Shown: positions 36,291 through 47,689 of the stretch, piece by piece
Layout of the letters: every line of letters starts with the position of its first letter
How positions within the stretch are numbered: position 1 is the stretch's first letter
Source: Ascidia mentula
Lineage: Eukaryota > Chordata > Ascidiacea > Phlebobranchia > Ascidiidae
Length of the DNA stretch: 64,000 nucleotides
NCBI GenBank assembly: GCA_947561715.1
Contig: OX387198.1
Coordinates: 16,368,001-16,432,000 of the forward strand
Direction of reading: 5' to 3'
The notes under the pieces: model-generated
Seen by the model: only the letters and a program-made list of their open reading frames with translations
The model's database searches: none
What the model was told of the DNA's origin: nothing
Position numbers and translations under genes: made by a program

Positions 36291-39200
36291 TTGAAACATC
36301 TTGATATGCCGGCAACTTGGACTCTGCCAATTGTTATCACTCAGAAGCAATTTGAAACAAGGTAAAATTTTGATGCATATGTTATGTACTAATTTTTTTA
36401 ATGCAACTTTCATTTGTATGTACTGGTGTTCATTTATGTTCTCCTAGTGAAGCCATATTGTGCATGCATTTAGGCAAAAAAAAAATAATTCTCTATTTTA
36501 TGCACAAAAGGTATATGTAGGGTGTAGGTTACTTCTTCATTGTGATTAGTTGGTTATTTGTAGGCCTTGGGCCCATAGTTCACATATCTTCCTCCTTTAT
36601 TTCCTATATTTGTTTATAACAACAAAGAACAATTCTGACTGCATTCACTGTAATTTCAAGAAGCGAATATTGTTTGTTCAAACGAATTAAACCACATTTT
36701 TAAGCGGCGCACAAAATGTTAACAGTTTGAACAACTTTGTTGTTGTGCAGATGCCCGATGGGCAAGAAAACGATTTTGTACAAGAAAGCAAAGCTAGAGA
36801 AATATGCAAATTATCTTCTGAAGGATGGACTGGTGAAGCGTCTTAGTGTCTATGACAACAACGAGTGTAAGTTACTGATTATTTTTTAAAATGAAGGACT
36901 GCTTTGTATTTAAAACAATGAGAGCTGCAGACAGGTGTAGATACTGTTTCGACATGTAAGGTCTCATCAGTGTAGCTGGTGACCGTGGCAATATGCTAGC
37001 TGATATACTAGCAGGCACACATACTTCCACTTTGTAAAAAATAAACAATTACAAAAAATCACGTTTCCAATGATACTTTTAAAGATTTAGTGTCTTTGTA
37101 AATTTCTTGTCAGCTAAATCACAATAGTTTTGCTTGGCTATTCAGCTGACAAGGTCTTTGTAATTCAATAAAATTGTACTCATGAGACGTATCAGGTCGA
37201 AACAGTGGCCCTTTACTGCAGCTCACCCCAAAACACGTTTTCGTGTGATAAATTATTAGCAAATATTGACTGACAAACAACATTATGTACAGTGGTCGTA
37301 TGTTCACCGAATACTTAAATACTGTAAAATGATTAGGATTTGTATAATGTTTATGTTTTAGTGACGGAGCTTCGATGTGTGAGAGAATGGTTTGAGAACA
37401 GAGAAGACAAACTGAAAACTCGAATCCACGAGGGAGGAATTATTACCGAAGACTTTGTTGAGGGAAGACCTCGCTCCTTAAAACAACATCTCTACAAAGC
37501 CAACTTTCCTGGACCAGAAGCTGATCGGACAATGCTCTTCTACGATAACGCAAGGTGACAGATTTACTGCAATCCAATCACTTTACAAATTCTCTTTTCT
37601 GTTATTTTTTAAATAAGTTTAATTTTGACGTCAGAGTGGATGGTCTCAGCAAACGCGTTGAGACGCCAACGGAAATGACCGAACATTTCGTCAATCGCGA
37701 CGACTTTCTCTACTTCCGTCACGTGATTTTTGGCAAACGCCAGAAGAAAGTTGCGCCTGCTACGTCAGAGGGGACTCCCCGACCTATACTGGTAAAGTAT
37801 TTGAAGACCCATTGTCTTAAACGTTTATGAGAGCTTGGTTTTACTTAAAATACGTACGCCGAAGACTTTTTGGGGGTGTTCAAGGCATTTCTATCATATG
37901 TTTTGCCACGCTTGTATAACAAGTAGGGCAGCTCCTAAAAATTGTGGGGCCCGATTAGAAAAACAAGTGCGGGCCTGAATTTTAACTAAAAAGATGCCAC
38001 TGTTGGAACAGGATTTCTTCATGTAAATTGCCTAACTTTTTTTGTTATTTTTTCAATTTTCCACAGAAAATAACAGAGAAATTTTATCGCAATCCGGAGA
38101 AAAAGGCGAACGAGGATGTTTCGGAACAACTGTTTGTTTTATCTGAGGACAAGATACAGATAACTTACCACAGGGAGGAGGGTAACGTCACCGCTTCGAC
38201 ACGTGACTTCTTCAAACCCCCCAATGCAGAGGAAAAGGGGGGGAATCTGCAGTGGTCACCAGATATGTCGATCACCTTTCAGGTAGTTGGTTTACTTGCA
38301 CGGAAATTTCCTATTATAAATTTGCCGAAATACAACTATTTTTCGAAAGATTCAAAAGATGGAGCTTTCTAAAAAGGAATCAAAACGTTTCAACCACATA
38401 TCATGACCGTCGTTCATTATTTACATTTGTGTTATTAGCAATTTGCGATGTTCGTATATTTCTAACATAGAGTTTGTTGTTCAAAATAATAGCATGACTA
38501 TAGTAACATTGATTTTAAATTACGCATTTATTTGTTGGCAAGATTCAGAGAACAATATTTTGCTTCACTGGGCTACGTAACGTTCTTTGCTTGGGGTTGT
38601 TCTTTAACTTTTGTATTAAGAAGCACTTTGCTATGACATAATCAACCTTGACGATCACTACAAAAGCAGTGTACGTTGCTTTAACAGCATAATGACAAGC
38701 TTTTTCACAATAAGTGACACTCTAGGTCTTGGCAAATTTGTCTCGTGGTTTTAAAATTTAGTATTTTAAGTTTTAACAGCTTTTCAAACAACTAGGTATT
38801 TATTTTCTAGTATTTTTCAAAAATAATTTGACATTTATTAATTTCAGGTCAATCCACGAGATGCCAATATTAAAAATCTCGCAGTTTATGAGAATCTGGT
38901 TGATTTGATTCAAATCGAACAAAAAAGTATCCAGGTAATAACTGAAGTTTTTGCAATTAAAATTTTCTTTCAAGCCATCTTCACCAGCTTCATTTTTTAA
39001 CTAAACATTAAGAAAATCGTATCAAGCATTTATGCTGCCGTACATATAAGGATTATGTAAATTTTATGCTTCGCACATTCCGATGCAGCTTTGTTAATTT
39101 GACCATTTTCATCGTTGAAATTAAAGAACCTTAGTTCAGACTTACGCATATGTAGATGTACTGGGCAGTTCAAATCCATTTTAAACCTTCATAAGTGTAG

Positions 39201-40995
39201 TGAGTGCACTGCATATAAACGCCAGCCAAACTTTTGTAAAACAAAGATTTTTGCATCAGCACAGAAATATCACCATGTGAAATTACGTAAAAGAATCGTG
39301 GGTTCATTTTAATTCACTTCACAACTCAACGATATTTTTTCTCAGGTTGTGAGATCGTCTGAGGAGGAAATTCGTGAGATTTTGATGGATCGCCAGAAAG
39401 AGGAACTCGCATCCGAACTCTCAATATCAGTTTACGACACAGAGCGAAACGAAAAAGCCAAGAAACACAGGAAGGAGCTGGTAAATAAAAAGTTCATATT
39501 TTTGTTATTCAAACTGTGCGGAAACCATGAGGTTGGTTTGATGCCGAAAGGGTTTCGACGACATGCCTCAATATAAAAACTTACCCTTACATATTTACAA
39601 ATGTTTTCCAAATCAAATCACTTCTTTTTGCACTCAAAGTTATTGCGCACATGTACAATAAACGTGCATAATATTGCATGGGCACCCATAAAACCATCAG
39701 GCTGATTGAGTCAGGTGCCTATGTCTTCGAAACCACTTTTATTTGAGACGTTTTCAAATTCTTTTTTATCAGGAGCGGCTTGCCCTTGAGGAAAAACTAC
39801 GGAGACAGGAAATGGAGATGGATTATTTGGCTCCGTTCCTCGCCCAGATCGGGAATCCCGATAAAATCAACAAAACACAGGCGTTTAAACTGAAGGAAGA
39901 TTGTTTGGCGGATTTGAAGCAGAGACTCATCGATAAAGCAAATCTCATACAGCGTAGATTTGAACAGGTAACATATTGGGAAACTAAAAGCGGAAAAAAA
40001 ACGACCGCATTCGTTGCGATATATACATTACAAATGCATACAAACACATAAATTGTGCATGGAATCGGGTGTTTTGGAGATTTTTGCCCGTCTTGGTCGA
40101 AAATCTTCGTTTCTTACTTCAATCCCTGAAATTTGTGACGTAATAACTTAATTACAAAAACATGCCAGCCATAATCATCAGTTAGGTATATTTGCAAACA
40201 TTCGTGATCGAGAACAATCCAACCAAGCAAAACTATAACACTATAGAAAAAAAAATATCGTTTCAAACGTCGACTTCTTTCAGGAAACTTCTGAACTCCA
40301 CAAGAAACAACAAGATTATCAACAGAAACAGGTGGCGATGACCAAAGAAGATGAAGAACAATATTTTAACTACTGCTCCGAGGCTATGTTCCGAATCCAT
40401 ATTCTAGAACTTCGACTGAACAGGTGAGTCCAGTATTATTACTTAAGACAGTGATTGATAACCCCTAATAAAAAGCAGATCTGATTGACCACAAGCAACA
40501 AAGTATTTAGCAGACGTTTCGAACGCTGTTTTTCAATAACGTTTTGTGGCAGCATAATTATTGAGTTTTTTTGGGGGAATTCTTGATAATCTTTCATGGT
40601 AGTTTATAAAGTTTTATCTGTGTCGCCTTATTTGGAATCGTGAGTTGAAAAAAACTATTTGTTGTATTACGTTGTAGGGAAAATATAGTAAGCGTATAAA
40701 ATGGTCAAAAATCGTAATTGGCCAGTACGGGGCTCGAACCCGCGACATTCGCGTTATTAGCACGACGCTCTAACCAACTGAGCTAACCGGCCGGACGCAC
40801 GTCTTCACCAAACACGTAATGTTGTTTGAGTTTATGTATGTAACGCCTTGATTTTTTCCTGATTCTTGATAACTACTTAATAATGTGTAATGTGAACAAA
40901 TGTTTTTTTGCAGACATAAGCAGATGGCGCCGCACAAATACATGCAATTGGAACAAAAACTGAGACAAGATCCAAGGCTATCGCTTTATTTCTAA
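36280..40995 (+). CDS. DRC7: Dynein regulatory complex subunit 7, C-terminal half
   Basis: Ten exons encode about 465 residues of DRC7 (CCDC135/CFAP50), a subunit of the nexin-dynein regulatory complex that controls ciliary and flagellar beating: 36280(approximate)-36361, 36751-36866, 37362-37554, 37635-37791, 38067-38282, 38848-38934, 39346-39480, 39773-39967, 40284-40423, 40914-40995. All joins agree in phase. Recognisable blocks are CPMGKKTILYKK, the RDDFLYFRHV block, LAPFLAQIGNPDK, LKQRLIDKANLIQRRFEQ (coiled coil) and YCSEAMFRIHILELRLNR, ending at TAA 40993-40995. The family is about 870 residues long, so the N-terminal half is absent. The first exon is cut short where the Gypsy fossil begins. 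The upstream exons may lie elsewhere, or the gene may be broken. The identification is from memory of the family and is firm for the C-terminal blocks. Confidence 0.85.
36917..37228. repeat. MITE-like inverted repeat relic in a DRC7 intron
   Basis: GAGCTGCAG...ACTGTTTCGAC at the left (36917-36965) returns inverted at the right (37185-37228: GGTCGAAACAGT...CTGCAGCTC). The arms match the element inside EnSpm at 53671-53845. The interior carries no gene. Confidence 0.6.
40719..40792 (-). tRNA. tRNA-Ile (AAT) copy 1
   Basis: 74 nt, cloverleaf complete: acceptor GGCCGGT/ACTGGCC, anticodon loop CTAATAA (AAT), T loop TTCGAGC, discriminator A. A T-run follows on the minus strand (polymerase III stop). 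Confidence 0.93.
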
Positions 40996-41051
40996 TTCCA
41001 TTATTGTTTTTTAAAGCGAAATGTTTTTGTAGACTGTTCACTGTTGTAATG

Positions 41052-41057
41052 AATAAA
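41052..41057 (+). terminator. Poly(A) signal of DRC7
   Basis: AATAAA 57 bp past the stop; its copy is at 45749-45754 after the duplicated last exon. Confidence 0.6.
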
Positions 41058-41548
41058 CCTCTTTATGATGGACGTGCTGAAATGTTCAGAGATGTTTTTG
41101 TGTTGCAATTTAAAAACAACTCGACTGCGATTGTTCTTTAGTCATATAATTCACCGCCGTGCGTGATCAAGTTCAAGATATTGCTACAAGACTGAACATT
41201 ATTGTTCAAATATGTTTTTAATTTAAGCAACGACTGTTTATGACATAGTTATCTCTCTTCTATGTAAACATATCTTTGTAAACAATATATGACATGACCG
41301 GATATAACTGCACGAAAGCATAAAAATGTGTATATTGTGTTATGTTTGGTCTTCAACACAAAACTAGGCAGTGGAACACCATAGTTGTCACATAAAACCG
41401 AATCGCCAATCAGGCAAAAAAATATCCCAACGTTATTGTGGCAGTGTTTTATCAGCAACTACATATTGGTCTTTATCTCGTTGCAGCGAAAAGCACACAT
41501 ATGGAAAAAAAGAGTAAAAGTGATAAAATGTTCATACCTAATAAAAGC

Positions 41549-41622
41549 TGGCCAGTACGGGGCTCGAACCCGCGACATTCGCGTTATTAGCACGACGCTC
41601 TAACCAACTGAGCTAACCGGGC
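41549..41622 (-). tRNA. tRNA-Ile (AAT) copy 2, acceptor mismatch
   Basis: Same as copy 1 except position 2 is C, not G, so the acceptor stem has a C-C mismatch at 2-71. It could be weakened or decaying. Confidence 0.85.
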
Positions 41623-41922
41623 GGACAACCGTCATCACCAAACACGTGAAAACCTTGTACGAGTAACTGCTGGGCAGCACACGGCTTGATAAAATTTTTT
41701 ACCTCTGTTTGAGTGCCTTTGTTGTCACCTTTGTGTTCAAGCATTTTTTTTTACATATATTGCCTTTCAACAAAAGGAGAATTCTTACTCTGCAAACAAT
41801 TAAGCCGGTAGCGGCGCACAACTGGAACAGAAACTGAAATAAAGGCAGAAATTTGGAATCACATATTATGAAGGTGCCATCGCATGCTGCTCGTCACAAA
41901 GCTGAATAATATAATAAAATAT

Positions 41923-42390
41923 GGAAACTGAAAATAGACTTTGACCACCAGGTATCATCATGAATTATGAATCTGACGCTCTTCTGGTGGAGAACAACAA
42001 ATATACACCTTTTGTTTAAAAAAGATTGTATTTTCTGACGTTTCGCCTGTACGTACGACTAGGCTTCTTCAGAGAATAAAACAAACACAGTAGCGAAGCG
42101 AACCCACAGGGCAAAGAAATTGAGCGACGAAAAACAAAAGGGCGTAACAGCTAAAACACAGCGGGACATAATTCAATGGACAACATCGATCATGGGTCAA
42201 ACGGCCAAACATGGAAAACAAAAGTCACGAATTGTTTTGCATCTATGATTGAACCGTAGGTGACTGTACTCCTTTTCAATCGTGCAAATTTCTTTAATGA
42301 ACCTTCGAGCCGCTAAGAGCGTCGATTTACTGTTTTCTCTTCTGATAATAGTATTATCAGAAGAGAAAACAGTATATATTTAAAATTGAC
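41923..42390 (+). mobile_element. Inserted repeat (468 bp) in tandem unit 1
   Basis: Absent from the matching places in units 2 and 3, and flanked by AAAATAT on both sides (41916-41922 and 42391-42397), a likely 7-bp target duplication. Part of it (42040-42240) is the reverse complement of 1375-1600. A perfect hairpin lies near its right end. It encodes nothing visible; the family is unknown. Confidence 0.75.
42328..42374. repeat. Perfect 23-bp inverted repeat
   Basis: Two 23-bp arms around a single G (42351). The left arm begins TACTGTTTTCTCTTCTGATA. It lies inside the 468-bp insertion. Confidence 0.9.
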
Positions 42391-42855
42391 AAAATATATT
42401 TAAAAGATCATAATGTTTTCATAAAACGTAGCAACACAGAGGGTTAAAGGTTTTATTTCTCTGTCGTCCTTATTTTCGGTTACACCTCGATGGAAACCCT
42501 GTTTATTGGTCAGTTTGTTGAATATTCGCTCATTTGCACGATTTCACACCAACGTTTCGAAAACAAAAAAATTTAACCAGGTTCAAAATGCCAGCAATTC
42601 ATGGAAATAAGGTTGGTATGGTTTTTGAAACGTTTTGAGGAGATTTTTGCCCGACTTGGTCAAAAAACTTCGTTTCTTACTTCAACGCCTAAAAGTCCTG
42701 ACGTAATAACCTACTTACAAAAGCATGGCAGCTATGATGATCAGTTAGATATATTTGCAAACAAAATTTTTTCGAGAACAATCAAAGCAAGCAAAACTAA
42801 CACGCGATGCAGTCAGTGGAAAAAAAATATCGTTTCAAACGTCGACTTCTTTCAG

Positions 42856-42995
42856 GAAACTTCTGAACTCCATAAGAAACAACAAGATTATCAAGAGAAA
42901 CAGGTGGCGATGACCAAAGAAGACGAAGAACAATATTTTAACTACTGCTCCGAGGCTATGTTCCGAATCCATATTCTAGAACTTCGACTGAACAG
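42856..42995 (+). pseudogene. Extra copy of DRC7 exon 9 (intact)
   Basis: 140 bp equal to 40284-40423 with both splice sites kept and one residue changed (Gln to Glu). It could be spliced as an alternative exon in phase 0/2, but there is no proof. Confidence 0.7.
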
Positions 42996-43606
42996 GTGAG
43001 TTCAGTATTATTACGAAAGACAGTGATTGATAACCGCTAACAAAAAGCAGATCCGATTGACCACAAGCAACAAAGTATTTAGCAGACGTTTCGAACTCTG
43101 CTGTTTATAATGGTCTCTTTATAATGGTCGTGCTAAAATGTTCAGAGATGTTTTTGTGTTGCAACTTAAAAACAACTCGACTGCGATTGTTCTTTAGTCA
43201 TATAATTCACCGCCGTGCGTGATCAAGTTCAAGATATTGCTACAAGACTGAACATTATTGTTCAAATATGTTTTTTAATTTAAGCAACGACTGTTTATGA
43301 CGTACTTAACTCTCTTCTATGTAAACATATCTTTGTAAACAAGATATGACATGACCGGATATAACTGCACGAAAGCATAAAAATGTGTATATTGTGTTAT
43401 GTTTGGTCTTCAACACAGAACTAGGCAGTGGAACACCATAGTTGTCACATAAAACCGAATCGCCAATCAGGCACGAAAAATATCCCAACGTTGTTGTGAC
43501 AGCGTTTTATGAGCAAATACATATTAGTCTTTATCTCGTTGCAACGAAAAGCACACATATGGGAAAACAGAGTAAAATTAATAAAATGTTCATACCTAAT
43601 AAAAAC

Positions 43607-43680
43607 TGGCCAGTACGGGGCTCGAACCCGCGACATTCGCGTTATTAGCACGACGCTCTAACCAACTGAGCTAACCGGCC
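43607..43680 (-). tRNA. tRNA-Ile (AAT) copy 3
   Basis: Identical to copy 1 over the mature sequence. Confidence 0.93.
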
Positions 43681-43770
43681 GGACAACCGTCTTCACCAAA
43701 CACGTGAAAACCTTATACGAGTCGTGGGTTCATTTTAACTCTCTGCACAACTTAACGATATTTTTCTTAG

Positions 43771-43905
43771 GTTGTGAGATCGTCTGAGGAGGAAATTCGT
43801 GAGATTCTGATGGATCGCCAGAAAGAGGAACTCGCATCCGAACTCTCAATATCAGTTTACGACACAGAGCGAAACGAAAAAGCCAAGAAACACAGGAAGG
43901 AGCTG
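43771..43905 (+). pseudogene. Stray copy of DRC7 exon 39346-39480
   Basis: 135 bp with intact acceptor and donor, phase 0/0. It sits between tRNA copies 3 and 4, out of order relative to the exon 9 copies. Confidence 0.75.
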
Positions 43906-44147
43906 GTAAATAAAAAGTTCATATTTTTGTTATTCAAACTGTGCGGAAACCATGAGGTTGGTTTGATGCCGAAAGGGTTTCGACGACATGCCTCAATATA
44001 AAAACTTACCCTTACATATTTACAAATGTTTTCCAAATCAAATCACTTGTATTTTGCACTCAAAGTTATTACGCACATGTACAATAAACGTGCACACATA
44101 TGGGAAAACAGAGTAAAATTAATAAAATGTTCATACCTAATAAAAAC

Positions 44148-44221
44148 TGGCCAGTACGGGGCTCGAACCCGCGACATTCGCGTTATTAGCACGACGCTCT
44201 AACCAACTGAGCTAACCGGCC
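44148..44221 (-). tRNA. tRNA-Ile (AAT) copy 4
   Basis: Identical to copy 1. Its flanks match copy 3, so the two come from a local duplication that brackets the stray exon copy. Confidence 0.93.
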
Positions 44222-44999
44222 GGACAACCGTCTTCACCAAACACGTGAAAACCTTATACGAGTAACTGCTGGGCAGCACACGGCTTGATAACATTTTTTA
44301 CCTCTGTTTGTGTGCCCTTGTTGTCACCTTTGTGTTCAAGCAATTTTTTTTACATATATTGCCTTTCAACAAAAGGATAATTCTTACTCTACAAACATAT
44401 AAGCCGGTAGCGGCGCACAACTGGAACAGAAACTGAAATAAAGGCAGAAATTTGGAATCCCTTATTATACATGTGCCATCGCATGCTGCTCGTCACAAGG
44501 TAAAATAATATAATAAAATATATTCAAAAGATCATCAAGTTGAAATAAAATGCAGCAACATTGAGGGTAAAACATATTATTTCTCCGTCGTCCTTATTTT
44601 CGGTTACACCTCGATGGCAACCCTGTTTATTGGTCAGTTTGTTAATTATTCGCTCATTTGCACGATTTGACATCAACATTTCGAAAACAAAAAAATTTTA
44701 ACCAGGTTCAAAATGCCAGCAATTCGTGGAAAATATGAATTCGTGGAAATAAGGTTGGTATGGTTTTTGAAAGGTATTTAGGAAATTTTTGCCCGACTTG
44801 GTCAAAAAACTTCGTTTCTTACTTTAACGCCTAAAAGTCGTGACGTAATAACCTACTTACAAAAGCATGCCAGTCATAATGATCAGTTAGATATATTTGC
44901 AAACAAAATTTGTGGTCGAGAACAATCAAACCAAGCAAAACTAACACGCGATGCAGTCAGTGGAAAAAAATCTCGTTTCAAACGTCGACTTCTTTCAAG

Positions 45000-45138
45000 A
45001 AACTTCTGAACTCCATAAGAAACAACAAGATTATCAACAGAAATAGGTGGCGATGACCAAAGAAGACGAAGAACAATATTTTAACTACTGCTCCGAGGCT
45101 ATGTTCCGAATCCATATTCTAGAACTTCGACTGAACAG
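45000..45138 (+). pseudogene. Damaged copy of DRC7 exon 9
   Basis: The acceptor changed from CAG|G to CAAG, and a CAG codon became TAG (45044-45046). It is not usable as the original exon. Confidence 0.8.
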
Positions 45139-45430
45139 GTGAGTCCAGCATCATTACAGAAGACAGAGATTGATAACCGCTAACAAAAAGCAGATCCGGA
45201 TGATCACAAGCAACAAAGTATACAACAGACGTTTTGTTGTTAAGTTACGTTTTGTAGCAGCATAATTATTGAGGTTTTTTTTGAGAACTCTTGATTATGT
45301 TTCATGGTAGTGTATAAAGTTTGAGCTGTGTCGCCTTATTTGGAATTGTAAATTTATTTGAAAAAAAACATTTCTTCCATTACTTTGTTCGTAAAATATG
45401 GTAAGCGTTAAAAATGGTCAAAATCGTGAC

Positions 45431-45504
45431 TGGCCAGTACGGGGCTCGAACCCGCGACATTCGCGTTATTAGCACGACGCTCTAACCAACTGAGCTAACC
45501 GGCC
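45431..45504 (-). tRNA. tRNA-Ile (AAT) copy 5
   Basis: Identical to copy 1, at the equivalent place in unit 3 (between exon 9 and the last exon). Confidence 0.93.
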
Positions 45505-45610
45505 GGGCGCTCGTCATCACCAAATGAATAAGGTATGTATGTAACGCCTTGCGTTTTGCTGAGGAATGGCAAATACGTAATGTGTATTGTGAACAAATTT
45601 TTTTTTGCAG

Positions 45611-45692
45611 ACATAAGCAGATGGCGCCGCACAAATACATGCAATTGGAACAAAAACTGAGACAAGATCCAAGGCTATCGCTTTATTTCTAA
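45611..45692 (+). pseudogene. Second copy of the DRC7 last exon
   Basis: 82 bp coding for the same C-terminus (ending RLSLYF and TAA), with acceptor TTGCAG kept and a poly(A) signal at 45749. In phase with the intact exon copy at 42856. Confidence 0.75.
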
Positions 45693-46245
45693 TTCCGTTA
45701 TTGTTTTTTAAAGCGAAATGTTTTTGTAGACTGTTCACTGTTGTAATGAATAAATATTTTTGTAATGGTCGTGCTGAAATGTTCAGAGATGTTTTTGTGT
45801 CGCAATTTCAAAACAACTCGACTGCGATGTTCTTTAGTCATATAATTCACCGCCGTGCGTGATCAAGTTCAAGATATTGCTACAAGACTGAACATTATTG
45901 TTCAAATATGTTTTTTAATTTAAGCAACGACTGTTTATGACGTACTTATCTCTCTTCTATGTAAACATATCTTTGTAAACAATATATGACATGACCGGAT
46001 ATAACTGCACGAAAGCATAAAAATGTGTATATTGTGTTATGTTTGGTCTTCAACACAAAACTAGGCAGTGGAACACCATAGTTGTCACATAAAACCGAAT
46101 CGCCAATCAGGCACGAAAAATATCCCAACGTTATTGTGGCAGTGTTTTATGAACAACTACATATTGGTCTTTATCTCGTTGCAACGAAAAGCACACATAT
46201 GGGAAAAAGAGTAAAAGTAATAAAATGTTCATTCCTAATAAAAGC

Positions 46246-46319
46246 TGGCCAGTACGGGGCTCGAACCCGCGACATTCGCGTTATTAGCACGACGCTCTAA
46301 CCAACTGAGCTAACCGGCC
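46246..46319 (-). tRNA. tRNA-Ile (AAT) copy 6
   Basis: Identical to copy 1. Position in unit 3 equals that of copy 2 in unit 1. Confidence 0.93.
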
Positions 46320-46850
46320 GGACGACCGTCATCACCAAACACGTGAAAACCTTGTACGAGTAACTGCAGTGCAGCACACGGCTTGATGACATTTTTTACC
46401 TCTGTTTGTGTGCCTTTGTTGTCACCTTTGTGTTCAAGCATTTGTTTGCATATATTTCCTTTCAACAATAGGAGAATTCTTATTCTACTAACAATTAATC
46501 CGGTAGCGGCGCACAACTGGAACAGAAACTGAAGTAAAGGCAGAAATTTGGAATCACATATTATGAATGTGCCATCGTATGCTGCTCGTCACAAGGCTGA
46601 ATAATATAATAAAATAAATTTAAAAGATCGTCATGTTCATACAAAATGCATCAACACAGAGGGTAAAACTTTTTATTTCTCTTTCGTCCTTATTTTCGGT
46701 TACACCTCGATGGCAACCCTGTTTATTGGGCAGTTTGTTGAATATTCGCTCATTTGCACGATTTGACTTCAACATTTCGACAAAAAAAAATTATAACCAG
46801 GTTCAAATTCGTGGAAATAAGGTTGGTTATGGTTTTTGAAACACAGAGGT

Positions 46851-47165
46851 TTTTTAGGGGTCAGATCGCGTGACAGAACACGACCAACTTCCACGAATTA
46901 CTAGGCTCAGCTCCAGCTTAGCACAAAGACCTGAGCGAAGATTGACTAAATGTCAGGAAATCCCGTAATCTCCAACTTTTCGATTACACATAAGTTCTTT
47001 GTGATGTTTCGTTTATTTTGTTTAGTTTCTGAAGTAAAGTGTTGACAAATGATCAGCACTTAAATTGTTTTTTTAATCCTGCATGATTTTGGGCAGTTAT
47101 TTCCAGTTCATAAAACGAACAGCAATATATCTTGTTCCAAAAAGTATATTTTAGTTGCAAATATA
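46851..47165. other. Gap between tandem unit 3 and EnSpm
   Basis: Nothing recognised. Confidence 0.4.
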
Positions 47166-47600
47166 CACTGTAAAAAAACTTGGGTTGTATTCTGAAAGCA
47201 ATTGGGTGTACTTTTGTGAAACCCAAACTACTTGCGTTCGAACACCCAAACGAAATGGGTAAACTTTTTTTTTCTTTGGAAAAACATTGGGTAAAGGAAA
47301 ACCCAAAAGTATTTCACCTAAAATGTTTGGGTAATTTTATACAACACCCAAACCAACATCTTGTATTTAAATAATTTTTGACTATTATTAGAGTAATTTT
47401 ATGCATTGCCCAAACCACCATTTTGGGTTTGAAAATATTTGTCTATTGCTTGGGAAGTTTTATGCAAAGCCCAAACCAACATCTTGGGTTTTGGGAATGT
47501 TTGCAGATTTTTTGAGTAATTTGAAACATTACCCAAACCAACATTTTGGGTGTTAAGAATGTTTGTCTGTTGCTTGGGTAATTTCTTGCATCACACAACA
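47166..47600. repeat. EnSpm left terminal and subterminal repeats
   Basis: TIR followed by about four copies of a 60-70 bp motif around CCCAAACCAACATCTTGGGTT, likely transposase binding sites. Confidence 0.8.
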
Positions 47601-47689
47601 TCTAACTTCATAAGTTTTTGCATAAATTACCAAGTGTTTATTTGCAAGCACATAATTCCACACACTATGATATGACTGAGAAATGCAAA

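Larger units (their letters stand above)
40060..42640 (+). repeat. Tandem unit 1 (DRC7 3' end plus tRNA-Ile)
   Basis: First of three related units. Order: intron sequence, DRC7 exon 9 (40284), tRNA, last exon (40914), block beginning TATAATTCACCGCCGTGCG (41138), tRNA, GTGAAAACCTTGTACGAGT block (41648), inserted repeat, CGTCCTTATTTTCGG block (42466). This is the version joined to the DRC7 gene. Confidence 0.8.
42641..44765 (+). repeat. Tandem unit 2
   Basis: Same order as unit 1, but the first tRNA and the last exon are missing between 43085 and 43125, and it gains a copy of an upstream DRC7 exon plus an extra tRNA (43720-44225). Confidence 0.8.
44766..46850 (+). repeat. Tandem unit 3
   Basis: Same order as unit 1, with the exon 9 copy damaged and the last-exon copy intact. 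It lacks the insertion present at 41923-42390. Confidence 0.8.

Noticed and set aside
42601-42999. A 132-codon open frame as a separate gene
   Set aside because: Its first two thirds are DRC7 intron sequence (compare 40070-40283) and its end is the copied exon 9.
47180-47374. A 64-codon frame at the left end of EnSpm
   Set aside because: It lies wholly in the terminal repeats.
47180-47600. Regularly spaced repeats that look like a CRISPR-type array
   Set aside because: Units are degenerate, partly palindromic and sit just inside EnSpm ends; the genome is eukaryotic.
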